Below are positions 1 to 9,087 of a stretch of 38,940 bases of DNA, one piece after another (within the stretch, counting starts at the first letter, position 1; each line of letters opens with the position of its first letter). The notes under the pieces were generated by a model that saw only the letters and a list, made by a program, of their open reading frames with translations, was not told the DNA's origin and ran no database searches. The stretch is taken from positions 1 to 38,940 of the forward strand of contig JAIYAU010000006.1 in NCBI GenBank assembly GCA_027488865.1, in the 5' to 3' direction. The stretch comes from Cytophagaceae bacterium (lineage in GTDB: Bacteria > Bacteroidota > Bacteroidia > Cytophagales > UBA9547). Position numbers and translations under genes: made by a program.

Positions 1-175
1 AAATATAATAAACAATAGTTTTTAAAACCTCTTCCAGAATAAATGAATTATAATTTAAATTAAATTTTTTCTATCATCCTATTTCCAATCCAACGCTTAA
101 CTTAATTATAATATAAACTTCTTGTATTTTTTTGCTTTTCAATTCTTACCATTACATTTATAATTTAAATGTGAA

Positions 176-541
176 ATGATGAGAATAGTTGTAGATTTAG
201 ATGGAACTATTTGTCCTATTAAACAAGCAGGACAAACGTATGACCAACTTGAGCCCTTGCCAGGTGCTGTAGAAAGATTAAACTTGCTTAAACAAAATGG
301 GCATTATATCATCATTCAAACGGCTAGAAATATGGCCACTTGTCAAAGTAATTTGGGGAAGGTGATGAAAAATATAGGTAAAATAACACTCGATTGGCTA
401 GAAAAATATCAAATACCCTACGATGAAATTTATTTTGGCAAACCTAATGCTGATTTATATATCGATGACAGGGCATTGCGATTTAACGACTGGAACGAGG
501 CCACCGAACAACTCATGATTAGTTTAGCCAAAGAAAAGTAA
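176..541 (+). CDS. HAD-superfamily phosphatase, capsule-biosynthesis type
   Basis: This is a small 121-residue HAD-fold hydrolase. The N-terminal motif DLDGT (residues 7-11) supplies the Asp nucleophile and general acid. An internal TARN (about 49-52) fits motif II, and GKPNADLYIDDRA (about 88-100) fits the C-terminal metal-binding motif. Length and sequence match the short capsule-biosynthesis phosphatase branch, which lacks a cap domain. The substrate is unknown; a sugar phosphate is an inference from family and neighbours. The start is one of two adjacent ATGs (176 or 179). It lies 15 bp upstream of a secreted polysaccharide deacetylase and is followed by manA, so it is probably first in a polysaccharide-related operon. 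Confidence 0.85.
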   Translation: MMRIVVDLDGTICPIKQAGQTYDQLEPLPGAVERLNLLKQNGHYIIIQTARNMATCQSNLGKVMKNIGKITLDWLEKYQIPYDEIYFGKPNADLYIDDRALRFNDWNEATEQLMISLAKEK

Positions 542-556
542 ATTTACCAGTAAAAT

Positions 557-2260
557 ATGTTGAGATTTTTCCTGCTCCTTTTCTCGTTGGGCCATATTAC
601 AATAAATGCTCAGGTTCAAGACCTAACAAAAAAAAGTGTTTTAATTGATGATTTTGAAAAAAATACTACTGTTTCGTTAAAAGGAAGTAGATGGTATACA
701 TTTACAGACAGCCTAAATGGGGGTAAATCTAAAATAACGCCCGCTTGGCAAGCTATCAACAACGGTATTTTTACAATCAAATATTCATTAAATAAAGGTC
801 AGTTTAAATGGAATCCGTATGTTTCTTGGGGCGTGCCCTTGGTGGATTCTCAATTTACTGGAAGTTTGTCTCGTTTTAAAGGCCTGTCTTATAACTACAA
901 AGGGGGCAGTCATATTATCAGTGTTCCGTTACAAAACATTAATGATTATGCTCATTATCAAAAAGTAGTTCCGTCAAGTGAAAATTGGACTACGGCAATA
1001 ATACCTTTTAATCAGTTAAAACAACCCAGTTGGGGTAGGCCATCGGAGTTTCTAATTGAAGAATTACAAGGGCTGATGTGGCAGGCTACTGGAAATACAC
1101 ATGATACGGGTACTGTAAACATCGATGAAGTAAGGCTTCTAAAGTCTATTCCTCAGGCTAAAGAAAGAAATAAAATACCAGCAGTAGAGGTCGTTAAAGA
1201 TGAACCAAAATTGCCACCAAAAAAATTTGAATTAGTGACTATTGCAGATTGGTTCAATTTCTCAAATGCTGCTTACTCCCTTACTTTTGATGATGGACTA
1301 AGGTCGCAATACACATATGTTTTGCCAATTCTAGAAAGATACGGCCTTGTGGGTACATTTTATGTAGTGCCGCCATTTCTTGCAGAAACTAAGGAAACAC
1401 CCAGTTGGAGATATGGCTACTGGAAAGAATTTATAGAAATTGCCAATAAAGGACATGAGATAGGTGCGCATAGCATGACACATCAGAAGTTGACTGAATT
1501 AGAAATTGGTGATGAAAAAAGCAGCGGCACGATGTTGTACGAATTGGCCGAACCAATCAATAGGTTAAAAATAAAAATTCCTAATTATCAAGCCACAAGC
1601 ATGGCATATCCCTACACGGATTACAACCAAACAGTTAGCAATGCGTCAACTCAATATTATATTGCCGCTCGTGGAGGGATTGGTAGCCAAGGAAATGCAA
1701 AATCACCAACAACATTGAGTGCTTTGGAGAGCCAAACAATTTCTTATGGAAGTGAACGTACATTGAGTAGTGACTTAAAAAAGGTGGAAACTATTCAAAA
1801 AGTAATATTGGAAAATATTATACCCAACAAAAGGTGGGGTATTTTTTTGGCACATGACGTATTGCCCTTTAGCTCCGCTTTGGAGGCTACAGACTCATGG
1901 CATCCTATTTCTGAAGAAAGTTTTGAAAAATTTGCCAGTTGGTTACAATTACAAATTAACAATAAAAATCTTTGGGTATCTTCTGTGGGTAATGTAGCCA
2001 AGTACATTAAAGAACGTGACCGGGCGTCTGTTGAAGTTATAGAACAAACCGAAAACAAAATCATCATACATGTTTCGGATGATTTGCCTAATCAGGTATA
2101 TAATCAACCACTTTCGTTGCAATTTAAATTTCCAATAGGTTGGAAAAAGGTAGAAATACTGGTCAATAATCAAAATATAACTCTTGACGAAAAAGTGGAT
2201 ATGGTGAGATTTAACTTGATCCCAGACAGTGGCAAAGTGGTAATAAATAAAATAAACTAA
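557..2260 (+). CDS. Secreted polysaccharide deacetylase with N-terminal CBM-like domain
   Basis: This 567-residue exported protein begins with a signal peptide that probably ends at NAQ (about residue 19). Residues about 28-195 resemble the jelly-roll CIA30/CBM11-like domains found on envelope enzymes (a DDFE start, conserved W and DEVRL end). Residues about 225-480 form a NodB-type deacetylase domain: SLTFDDG gives D245 (base) and D246 (metal), HSMTH gives H305 and H309 (metal), AYPY is motif 3 and LAHD is the late His motif. The enzyme should remove acetyl groups from a polysaccharide or peptidoglycan in the periplasm or outside. A roughly 80-residue C-terminal beta-rich extension follows; it shows no clear T9SS tail. 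It sits 15 bp after the HAD gene and 16 bp before manA. Confidence 0.88.
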   Translation: MLRFFLLLFSLGHITINAQVQDLTKKSVLIDDFEKNTTVSLKGSRWYTFTDSLNGGKSKITPAWQAINNGIFTIKYSLNKGQFKWNPYVSWGVPLVDSQFTGSLSRFKGLSYNYKGGSHIISVPLQNINDYAHYQKVVPSSENWTTAIIPFNQLKQPSWGRPSEFLIEELQGLMWQATGNTHDTGTVNIDEVRLLKSIPQAKERNKIPAVEVVKDEPKLPPKKFELVTIADWFNFSNAAYSLTFDDGLRSQYTYVLPILERYGLVGTFYVVPPFLAETKETPSWRYGYWKEFIEIANKGHEIGAHSMTHQKLTELEIGDEKSSGTMLYELAEPINRLKIKIPNYQATSMAYPYTDYNQTVSNASTQYYIAARGGIGSQGNAKSPTTLSALESQTISYGSERTLSSDLKKVETIQKVILENIIPNKRWGIFLAHDVLPFSSALEATDSWHPISEESFEKFASWLQLQINNKNLWVSSVGNVAKYIKERDRASVEVIEQTENKIIIHVSDDLPNQVYNQPLSLQFKFPIGWKKVEILVNNQNITLDEKVDMVRFNLIPDSGKVVINKIN

Positions 2261-2276
2261 TTACTCAATTTTTATC

Positions 2277-3257
2277 ATGAACAAACTATATCCATTAACC
2301 TTCATTACCCAATATAAAGATAAAATTTGGGGTGGGCAAAAAATCAGGACTGTGTTAGGTAAAGATTTTGGGAATTTACCAAACTGTGGCGAAACGTGGG
2401 AGATTTCAGGAGTAAAAGGTAATATCTCTGTAGTTAAAGACGGAGACTTGGCTGGTAAGCTATTGACTGAGTTAATTGCAGAATTTAAAGAAGATTTTTT
2501 AGGTAAAAAGGTGTTTGAAACCGCTGGAAATGAGTTTCCACTTTTAATTAAATTTTTGGATGCCAATGACGACCTTTCTATACAAGTGCACCCTAATGAT
2601 GCTTTGGCCATGAAACGTCATCAAAGTTTGGGAAAAACTGAAATGTGGTATGTTTTTGAGGCAGAAAATGGTGCCATTCTTAATACAGGCTTTAACCAGC
2701 CATTAGACAAAGAAACCTATCTTAACCACCTGAACAACCATACTTTAAATGAAATATTAAATTTTGAACATGTAACTGTCGGCGATGTTTATTTTTTACC
2801 TGCAGGTAGAGTGCATTACATAGGCAAAGGAATATGTTTAGCAGAAATACAACAAACTTCCGATATTACATATAGAATTTATGACTTTGATAGAAAAGAC
2901 GATCAAGGAAATCTTAGGGAATTACACACAGATCTAGCCCTTGACGCCATTGATTTTACTTTTCATGAAAATTATAAAACTAATTATATTGAAAAGTTAA
3001 ATGAACCAGTGTCGTTAGTTAAATGCCAATATTTTGAAACAAATCTGTTGCATCTTACCGAAAATTGTAAAAAGAGCTATAAAAATATTGACTCTTTTGT
3101 AATTTATATCTGTTTTGAAGGAGAAATGAGTATAATTTATGAGGGAATTTCATATAATATTAAAAAAGGACAAACCTTTTTATTGCCAGCTGCCGTAAAA
3201 GAAATAGAATTAGTACCTCAGGTAGAAGTTAAGTTTTTGGAGACCTACATTTTGTAA
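2277..3257 (+). CDS. manA: Mannose-6-phosphate isomerase, class I
   Basis: The protein interconverts mannose 6-phosphate and fructose 6-phosphate in the cytoplasm, feeding GDP-mannose for polysaccharides. At 326 residues it has the short class I form found in Firmicutes and Bacteroidota. Zinc-site motifs are visible: IQVHPND (Gln and His ligands), KTEMWYV (Glu ligand) and PAGRVHYIG (His ligand). The ATG at 2277 lies 16 bp after the deacetylase stop, so co-transcription is likely. The C-terminal cupin half is present. This pairs with the upstream HAD phosphatase and deacetylase as glycan-related functions. Confidence 0.93.
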   Translation: MNKLYPLTFITQYKDKIWGGQKIRTVLGKDFGNLPNCGETWEISGVKGNISVVKDGDLAGKLLTELIAEFKEDFLGKKVFETAGNEFPLLIKFLDANDDLSIQVHPNDALAMKRHQSLGKTEMWYVFEAENGAILNTGFNQPLDKETYLNHLNNHTLNEILNFEHVTVGDVYFLPAGRVHYIGKGICLAEIQQTSDITYRIYDFDRKDDQGNLRELHTDLALDAIDFTFHENYKTNYIEKLNEPVSLVKCQYFETNLLHLTENCKKSYKNIDSFVIYICFEGEMSIIYEGISYNIKKGQTFLLPAAVKEIELVPQVEVKFLETYIL

Positions 3258-3319
3258 TATTCAGTAATCACTTTTTCATTGAAATGGTACAATACTAATG
3301 TTGATTTAATGGTGCTTTT

Positions 3320-5173
3320 ATGTGTGGAATTGCTGGGTATTTTACTTTAACCAATCTTGTAGGTGAAGAAATTTTACCAATCATGAATAGGGCGATGTTG
3401 CATCGCGGACCAGATGCCTCTGATACTTTTGAGGCTCAATATTGTGGTCTTGCACATCAAAGATTAAGTATTATTGACTTGAGCGCTGCAGCCAACCAAC
3501 CCATGACTACCCGCTGTGGTAGGTACACCATTGTTTTTAATGGTGAAATTTACAATTACAAAGACCTTTCACATAAACATGCGCTCATCTTAAAAACCAA
3601 TTCCGACACAGAGGTAGTGGTAGAATTGTTTGCAAAACTTGGCCCCACCCATGTAAATGAGCTAAATGGTATGTTTGCATATGCCATTTATGACAACGTT
3701 GAAAATAGTCTTCATCTTTTTAGAGACCGAGCTGGGGTAAAGCCTCTTTTTTATTTTCAACATAACCATACAGTTGTTTTTTCTTCGGAATTAAAGTCCT
3801 TAACGGCAGTGGAAGTTATTAAAAAGCAACTTTCAGTTAATACAGATTCTATTGCTAGTTTTTTACATCTTGGTTATATTCCTCAGCCTAACACAATTTA
3901 CAACCAAATTCATAAATTTCCGGCAGGTGCTTATGCGCTCATCACTCCGGACCGCCACCTGACAATAACTCCCTATTGGAGCTTGGAAGAGAAGATTAGC
4001 CCTAAAAGAGAATATAACGAACAACGTGCTTTTAAAACATTAGAAACTTTATTGTTAAGTTCTGTAGAACAAAGGTTAATCAGCGATGTGCCATATGGTG
4101 TATTTTTAAGTGGTGGTACCGACTCCAGCTTGGTGGCGTCTTTGGCAAGTAAAATAACAAAGGATAAAATAAAAACATTTACAATAGGGTTTGAAAAATC
4201 TACCCACAACGAGGCTCCGTTTGCACAAAATATTGCCAAACATCTTGGTACACATCACCATGAATATATTGTAAGTGAAAAAGAAAGTATTGCGCTTTTT
4301 GATACACTAAATGATGTTTATGACGAACCTTTTGCCGATACATCGGCTATTCCTACACTTATTTTATCTAAGCTGGCACGTCAGGAAGTGAAAATGGTAC
4401 TTTGTGGTGACGGTGGTGATGAGCTGTTTTATGGATACGGTGCTTATTATTGGGCAGATAGGTTAGACGGGAAGCTTATTAGAGGAAGCAAAGATTTACT
4501 TCATTTTGCCCTTAAGCATGTTCCTAGTAGCCGCTATAAAAGAGTAGCTCAAATGTTTGATTTTAGTGTTAAAGAAAATATCCAAAGTCATATTTTTTCA
4601 CAGGAACAATACTTTTTTTCAAGAAATGAATTAAAAACGCTGTTAAAAAATCCAAAGAATAGATTAAATGAAATAGGGGTTGATTATTCAAAATATCCTC
4701 GTATACTTGAGCCTATTGAAAAACAAGCCATATTCGATTTTCAATATTACCTTAAAGACGATTTGCTTGTAAAAGTGGATCGTGCTAGCATGAAAAGTTC
4801 CTTAGAGGCACGCGAGCCATTGTTAGATTATCGTATTATAGAATTTGCAGCCAATTTACATCCAGATTTAAAGTCGCGAAATGGAGTAGGGAAATATTTA
4901 TTGAAACAGGTCTTGTATAAATATGTACCCCAAAGCTTATTTAATAGGCCTAAATGGGGATTTTCCGTACCCCTAGCCAGTTGGCTCAAAGGAGATTTAT
5001 TTTATCTTATTGAGAAATACCTTGATCTAAAGGTGCTTGATAAACATAACATCGTAGATGCAGCTCAAGTACAAAACTTGTTAAAACGTTTCTTAAAAGG
5101 GGATGACTTTTTATATAACCGTCTATGGGCCATTATTGTAATTCACAAATGGTTAGAGGAACAAGATATATAG
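3320..5173 (+). CDS. asnB: Asparagine synthase (glutamine-hydrolysing)
   Basis: This is a 617-residue class II glutamine amidotransferase/asparagine synthetase. It starts MCGIAGYF, so Cys2 becomes the N-terminal nucleophile after Met removal. The N-terminal domain contains FNGEIYNY and the C-terminal synthetase domain has the ATP-pyrophosphatase loop SGGTDSS (residues 264-270) and a conserved LLDYRI segment. It converts aspartate, glutamine and ATP to asparagine. AsnB-like proteins are also common in surface-polysaccharide clusters, where they amidate sugars or lipids; the neighbours leave that open. The start is fixed by the MCG motif. It follows manA by 62 bp and is probably the last gene of this run. 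Confidence 0.92.
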   Translation: MCGIAGYFTLTNLVGEEILPIMNRAMLHRGPDASDTFEAQYCGLAHQRLSIIDLSAAANQPMTTRCGRYTIVFNGEIYNYKDLSHKHALILKTNSDTEVVVELFAKLGPTHVNELNGMFAYAIYDNVENSLHLFRDRAGVKPLFYFQHNHTVVFSSELKSLTAVEVIKKQLSVNTDSIASFLHLGYIPQPNTIYNQIHKFPAGAYALITPDRHLTITPYWSLEEKISPKREYNEQRAFKTLETLLLSSVEQRLISDVPYGVFLSGGTDSSLVASLASKITKDKIKTFTIGFEKSTHNEAPFAQNIAKHLGTHHHEYIVSEKESIALFDTLNDVYDEPFADTSAIPTLILSKLARQEVKMVLCGDGGDELFYGYGAYYWADRLDGKLIRGSKDLLHFALKHVPSSRYKRVAQMFDFSVKENIQSHIFSQEQYFFSRNELKTLLKNPKNRLNEIGVDYSKYPRILEPIEKQAIFDFQYYLKDDLLVKVDRASMKSSLEAREPLLDYRIIEFAANLHPDLKSRNGVGKYLLKQVLYKYVPQSLFNRPKWGFSVPLASWLKGDLFYLIEKYLDLKVLDKHNIVDAAQVQNLLKRFLKGDDFLYNRLWAIIVIHKWLEEQDI

Positions 5174-5368
5174 CTGCAACCAAGTTATTACTAGAATTTC
5201 CTCTTAAGGCAAATTTTCGAAAGATTCTTATTTCCTTAACGGTTTGTGGCCAACTGATTGATTGATTTTCTTGGAAGTGCAACTTTTACTTGGGTTTTAA
5301 TTCATATGTATTATTAATTCAGTAATTTTTTGTCGATTTGTGAGTTAGATGTTTTTTAACTTTACATA

Positions 5369-8300
5369 TTGATTCAATTATTAAAAATATTAATTGTACT
5401 CTGTTCAACAGCGATGTTGAATGTATGTTTTGGACAAAGCTCCCAATACAAAAAGGTGGTTACTATAAAAACTGGCGTGCTTGTTCAATTAGACACAGCA
5501 ACCATTTATCCCAGTTCAATAAAAATAGTTGGAGATTCTGCCGCCAACTACACTTTTTACGCATCGCTTAATTCGATTCGGGTAAATTCATCAAATGACT
5601 CTTTAAAAGTTAGTTTTCAATCGCTGCCTCTTAATTTGTCCAAACGTTATTTCCATCGTGATATACGTCTGTTGGATACAGTGAACTACGCTTTTAGCGA
5701 TCTTACACAATATAGAAAAAATTTATACAAGCCGGTTGAACAGCGGGAAGAACTGTTTTCTACTGATAATTTTAATAAAACGGGAAATATATCAAGAGGA
5801 ATTTCTTTTGGAAACACCCAAAGTGTTTTTGTTAATTCTTCCCTCAATCTACAAATGGAAGGGAAAATAACCCCTGAACTAAAACTAACTGCCGTTATCT
5901 CAGATCAAAATATTCCTGTTCAGCCCAATGGAAATACACAAAATATTCAACAGTTTGACCGAGTGTATATTCAATTTGAACGCGAAAAAGGAGGGAAGCT
6001 GATAGCAGGAGACCTTGTAATGAAAAATAAAGAAGGGTATTTTCTTAAATATCTTAAAAACGTACAAGGTGCACAAGGAGAATTAGGTTATAAGGTTTCA
6101 AAACATAGCAATGCGTATACATTAGCGGGCATTTCATTTGCTAAAGGCAAGTTTAACTCTTTGCAGCTCAATGGTACAGGCTTCGACAATAGTCAAGGTG
6201 CAATTTTAAGGGAAGGTGTTGCAGGACCTTACCGACTTTCTGGGGCTAACAACGAACGATTTATAACTATCATTGCTAATTCTGAAAAGGTTTTTTTAGA
6301 TGGCAATCCTTTGAAACGTGGGTTTAACTATGATTATGTAATAGATTACAACACGGCTGAAATTACATTTACATCCAATATAATTATCACTAAATTTTCT
6401 CGTGTTCGGGTAGATTATGAATATACCGAACGCAATTATTCTCGTACCAATTACCAATTATTTCACCAACAAAATTATAAAAATCTTGAACTGTCACTTA
6501 ATTATTATGCAGAAAAGGATAATGCCCGCAATCCGTTAACCATTTCCCTTACTGATGAAGATAAAAAACGATTGTCTCTTGTAGGTGACACCTTGTCCAA
6601 AGCAATAGTGCCCAGTGGAGATTCTATAGGTTATTCTGCTGGTAGCATTTTATATAAGTTAGTAAAAGATACTTTGGTGGGTTTAAATACTTATTCCAAT
6701 GTTTATGTTTATTCCACCAATCCACAAAATGCTGTTTTTCAGGTATCTTTTACGCAAGTTGGCGTTGGAAATGGCGATTATATTCAGGTAATCACTGCTA
6801 CCAATGGTCGCATTTACCAATGGGTGCCACCAGTGAACGGACAAAAACAAGGTAGTTATCAACCTTCTCGCCTCATTGCAACTCCTAAAAGTTTAGCCAT
6901 GTCTACCATTGGCCTAAAGTATAAAATATCATCAAAACAGGAAATTTACACTGAATCAGCATTTTCACAAAACGACCTCAATCTATATTCGGCTATAGAC
7001 AACGTTGATAACCAAGGAAAAGCATTTAAAGTAGGTTACAGAAACCAAGAGGCGAAGTTGTATAAAAACTTAAAATGGTATGGAAATGTTGATTTTGAAT
7101 ATTTGGATAAGTATTTTACCCCTGTGGATAGGTTTAGGTCGGTTGATTTTGACCGTGACTGGAACGCCAGTAATACCACAGTAAATAACTTTTCTAACCA
7201 ATTGACTCAATTAAAGGCGGCTGATCAAATTGCTGCTTTTCAACTTGGAGTAAAAAATCAGCTTGGCAATATTTCTTATAAATATATCAACCGACAAAAA
7301 GATAATGATGTACTTGGAGGTCAACATAAAATTGATTTTTTCAAAAGGCGAGGCAGCTGGCAAGTAATGGGTGATTTTTATAAAATGAATAATCAAACTC
7401 GGCAGTCTAATGCTGAATGGACTAGATATAATCTAGGAATCAATTATTTGGCTAAATGGCTAACACCTGGGTATAATTATACCATAGACAAAAATAAGGT
7501 TTATGCCGTTGGAAAAGACAGTATCTTGTCAAGCGCAATGTATTTTGAACAACATAGATTTTATATCAAGAATAGCGACAGCAGCAAATCAAAGTTTCTT
7601 ATTGACCACACGATTCGCCAAGATAACATACCACTGTTAGGTGCCTTACCTGTAGCCACACAATCGAATACTTCTACATTAAATCTCTCTAAAAAGGTAG
7701 ATAAAACAAACGATATTTTACTAACTACTACATATAGAAAGTTGATTAACAAAGTTAAAACTGATTTACAGCAGCCTACCCTTGAGGAAACTTTGATGGG
7801 CCGAATTGACCTAAACAGCCTTTGGTGGAAAAAGAATATTAGGTCAGAATTGACAATAGCATCTACTACTGGGCGAGAGCTTCGCAAAGAATATGTTTAT
7901 TTGGCGGTGGCTACAGGCCAAGGTAATTACACATGGAGGGATGACAACAAAGATGGAATACAGCAGCTGAATGAGTTTTATGAAGCCATTAATCCTGATG
8001 AAAAAAATTATCTTAAAACATATGTCCCCACCGACCAATACATTAGTGCCTTCACCAACAACTTTAACTATCGCCTTAATGTGGTGACACCAAAAGAATG
8101 GAAGACTTCTAAAATAAAATTTTTAAAGTTATTGTCTAAATTTAGCAACAATACACAATACACCGTTGATAAAAAAGTCACCGACAATGTATTTAAATAC
8201 AGATTTGTACCTTTTTTAAATGACATACCCGATTCGGTATTGCTCACCAACCAATCCATTACACGATCTACTTTCTTTTTTAATAGAACAAGCCCCGCTT

Positions 8301-8899
8301 ATGGAGCGGAATTTGCAGTTCAAAATACAACCAATAAACAATTACTTACCAACGGTTTCGAAACGAAGGAGAATGAATTTATACAATTAAATGTGAGGGC
8401 AAACATCAACAGTTGGTTTAATTTCAGGGTTATGACCGAGTCAGGTGCGAGAATAAATGGGTCGGATTTTTTAGAAAACAGAAATTATCATGTGCAGTAT
8501 TACAAATTTAAACCTGAGTTGGCTTGTCAACCCAACGATCAACTCCGATTTACAACCACTTATTTGTTGACCACCAAACGAAATGTACAAAAAACGATTG
8601 ACCCAGAAATTGCTTTGCTCAACGAATGGATGTTGGAGGCACGTATCAATAAAGCAGGCGCAAGAAGCATTACTGGTACTCTTAAAGTGGTAAAAATTCA
8701 ATACAACGGGGTGATAAATACTCCCGTTGGGTATGAAATGTTAGAGGCCTTAAACATTGGAAATAACTATACCGTAAGCCTTAACTGGCAACAAAGACTA
8801 GCCAACGGCCTGCAAATGAATATCACCTACGACGGGCGTCAATCGCCAAACTCACCTATTATACATACAGGTCGAATGCAAATTTCTGCATTATTTTAA
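5369..8899 (+). CDS. Large SprA-like outer-membrane beta-barrel protein
   Basis: This 1176-residue protein is read from a TTG codon; only this start gives a complete signal peptide (hydrophobic LLKILIVLCSTAM, cleavage near FGQ, about residue 23), whereas the next ATG would cut it. Around residues 140-210 it carries GNISRGISFGNTQ and a run of amphipathic strands that recall the SprA family of T9SS translocon proteins, but it is far shorter than SprA (over 2000 residues). The body is beta-rich and ends in Phe, as outer-membrane barrels do. A canonical EF-hand-type calcium loop, DDNKDGIQQLNE, spans residues 858-869. It stands alone between asnB and a T9SS cargo gene. Its exact role is unknown to me. 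Confidence 0.8.
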   Translation: MIQLLKILIVLCSTAMLNVCFGQSSQYKKVVTIKTGVLVQLDTATIYPSSIKIVGDSAANYTFYASLNSIRVNSSNDSLKVSFQSLPLNLSKRYFHRDIRLLDTVNYAFSDLTQYRKNLYKPVEQREELFSTDNFNKTGNISRGISFGNTQSVFVNSSLNLQMEGKITPELKLTAVISDQNIPVQPNGNTQNIQQFDRVYIQFEREKGGKLIAGDLVMKNKEGYFLKYLKNVQGAQGELGYKVSKHSNAYTLAGISFAKGKFNSLQLNGTGFDNSQGAILREGVAGPYRLSGANNERFITIIANSEKVFLDGNPLKRGFNYDYVIDYNTAEITFTSNIIITKFSRVRVDYEYTERNYSRTNYQLFHQQNYKNLELSLNYYAEKDNARNPLTISLTDEDKKRLSLVGDTLSKAIVPSGDSIGYSAGSILYKLVKDTLVGLNTYSNVYVYSTNPQNAVFQVSFTQVGVGNGDYIQVITATNGRIYQWVPPVNGQKQGSYQPSRLIATPKSLAMSTIGLKYKISSKQEIYTESAFSQNDLNLYSAIDNVDNQGKAFKVGYRNQEAKLYKNLKWYGNVDFEYLDKYFTPVDRFRSVDFDRDWNASNTTVNNFSNQLTQLKAADQIAAFQLGVKNQLGNISYKYINRQKDNDVLGGQHKIDFFKRRGSWQVMGDFYKMNNQTRQSNAEWTRYNLGINYLAKWLTPGYNYTIDKNKVYAVGKDSILSSAMYFEQHRFYIKNSDSSKSKFLIDHTIRQDNIPLLGALPVATQSNTSTLNLSKKVDKTNDILLTTTYRKLINKVKTDLQQPTLEETLMGRIDLNSLWWKKNIRSELTIASTTGRELRKEYVYLAVATGQGNYTWRDDNKDGIQQLNEFYEAINPDEKNYLKTYVPTDQYISAFTNNFNYRLNVVTPKEWKTSKIKFLKLLSKFSNNTQYTVDKKVTDNVFKYRFVPFLNDIPDSVLLTNQSITRSTFFFNRTSPAYGAEFAVQNTTNKQLLTNGFETKENEFIQLNVRANINSWFNFRVMTESGARINGSDFLENRNYHVQYYKFKPELACQPNDQLRFTTTYLLTTKRNVQKTIDPEIALLNEWMLEARINKAGARSITGTLKVVKIQYNGVINTPVGYEMLEALNIGNNYTVSLNWQQRLANGLQMNITYDGRQSPNSPIIHTGRMQISALF

Positions 8900-9044
8900 A
8901 ATTAAACTAGATTTCATGGAAGGGAAGAGTAATTGTTAAAACGATAAAATTAAAAATAAGAAGTTTGTCTATTCGGATATCTTATTTAATTAGGTTTTGG
9001 TACAATAAAAATACTTGACACGTTTATTTAAAATTGAAATTTAA

Positions 9045-9052
9045 TATCTTTG
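9045..9052 (+). promoter_or_regulatory. Bacteroidota -7 promoter box (TATCTTTG)
   Basis: TATCTTTG matches the Bacteroidota TAnnTTTG consensus exactly and lies 35 bp before the ATG of the T9SS cargo gene at 9088, giving an expected leader of about 30 nt. A TTG at 9015-9017 lies 27 bp upstream, further than the usual 17-23 bp, so the -33 element is weak or absent. Confidence 0.5.
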
Positions 9053-9087
9053 TGCTACAACCATTTTTTTATCAAAATTTTTAATCA

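Noticed and set aside
9015-9020. TTGACA as a sigma-70 -35 box
   Set aside because: Bacteroidota promoters use a -33 TTG at 17-23 bp from TAnnTTTG; here the spacing is 27 bp.
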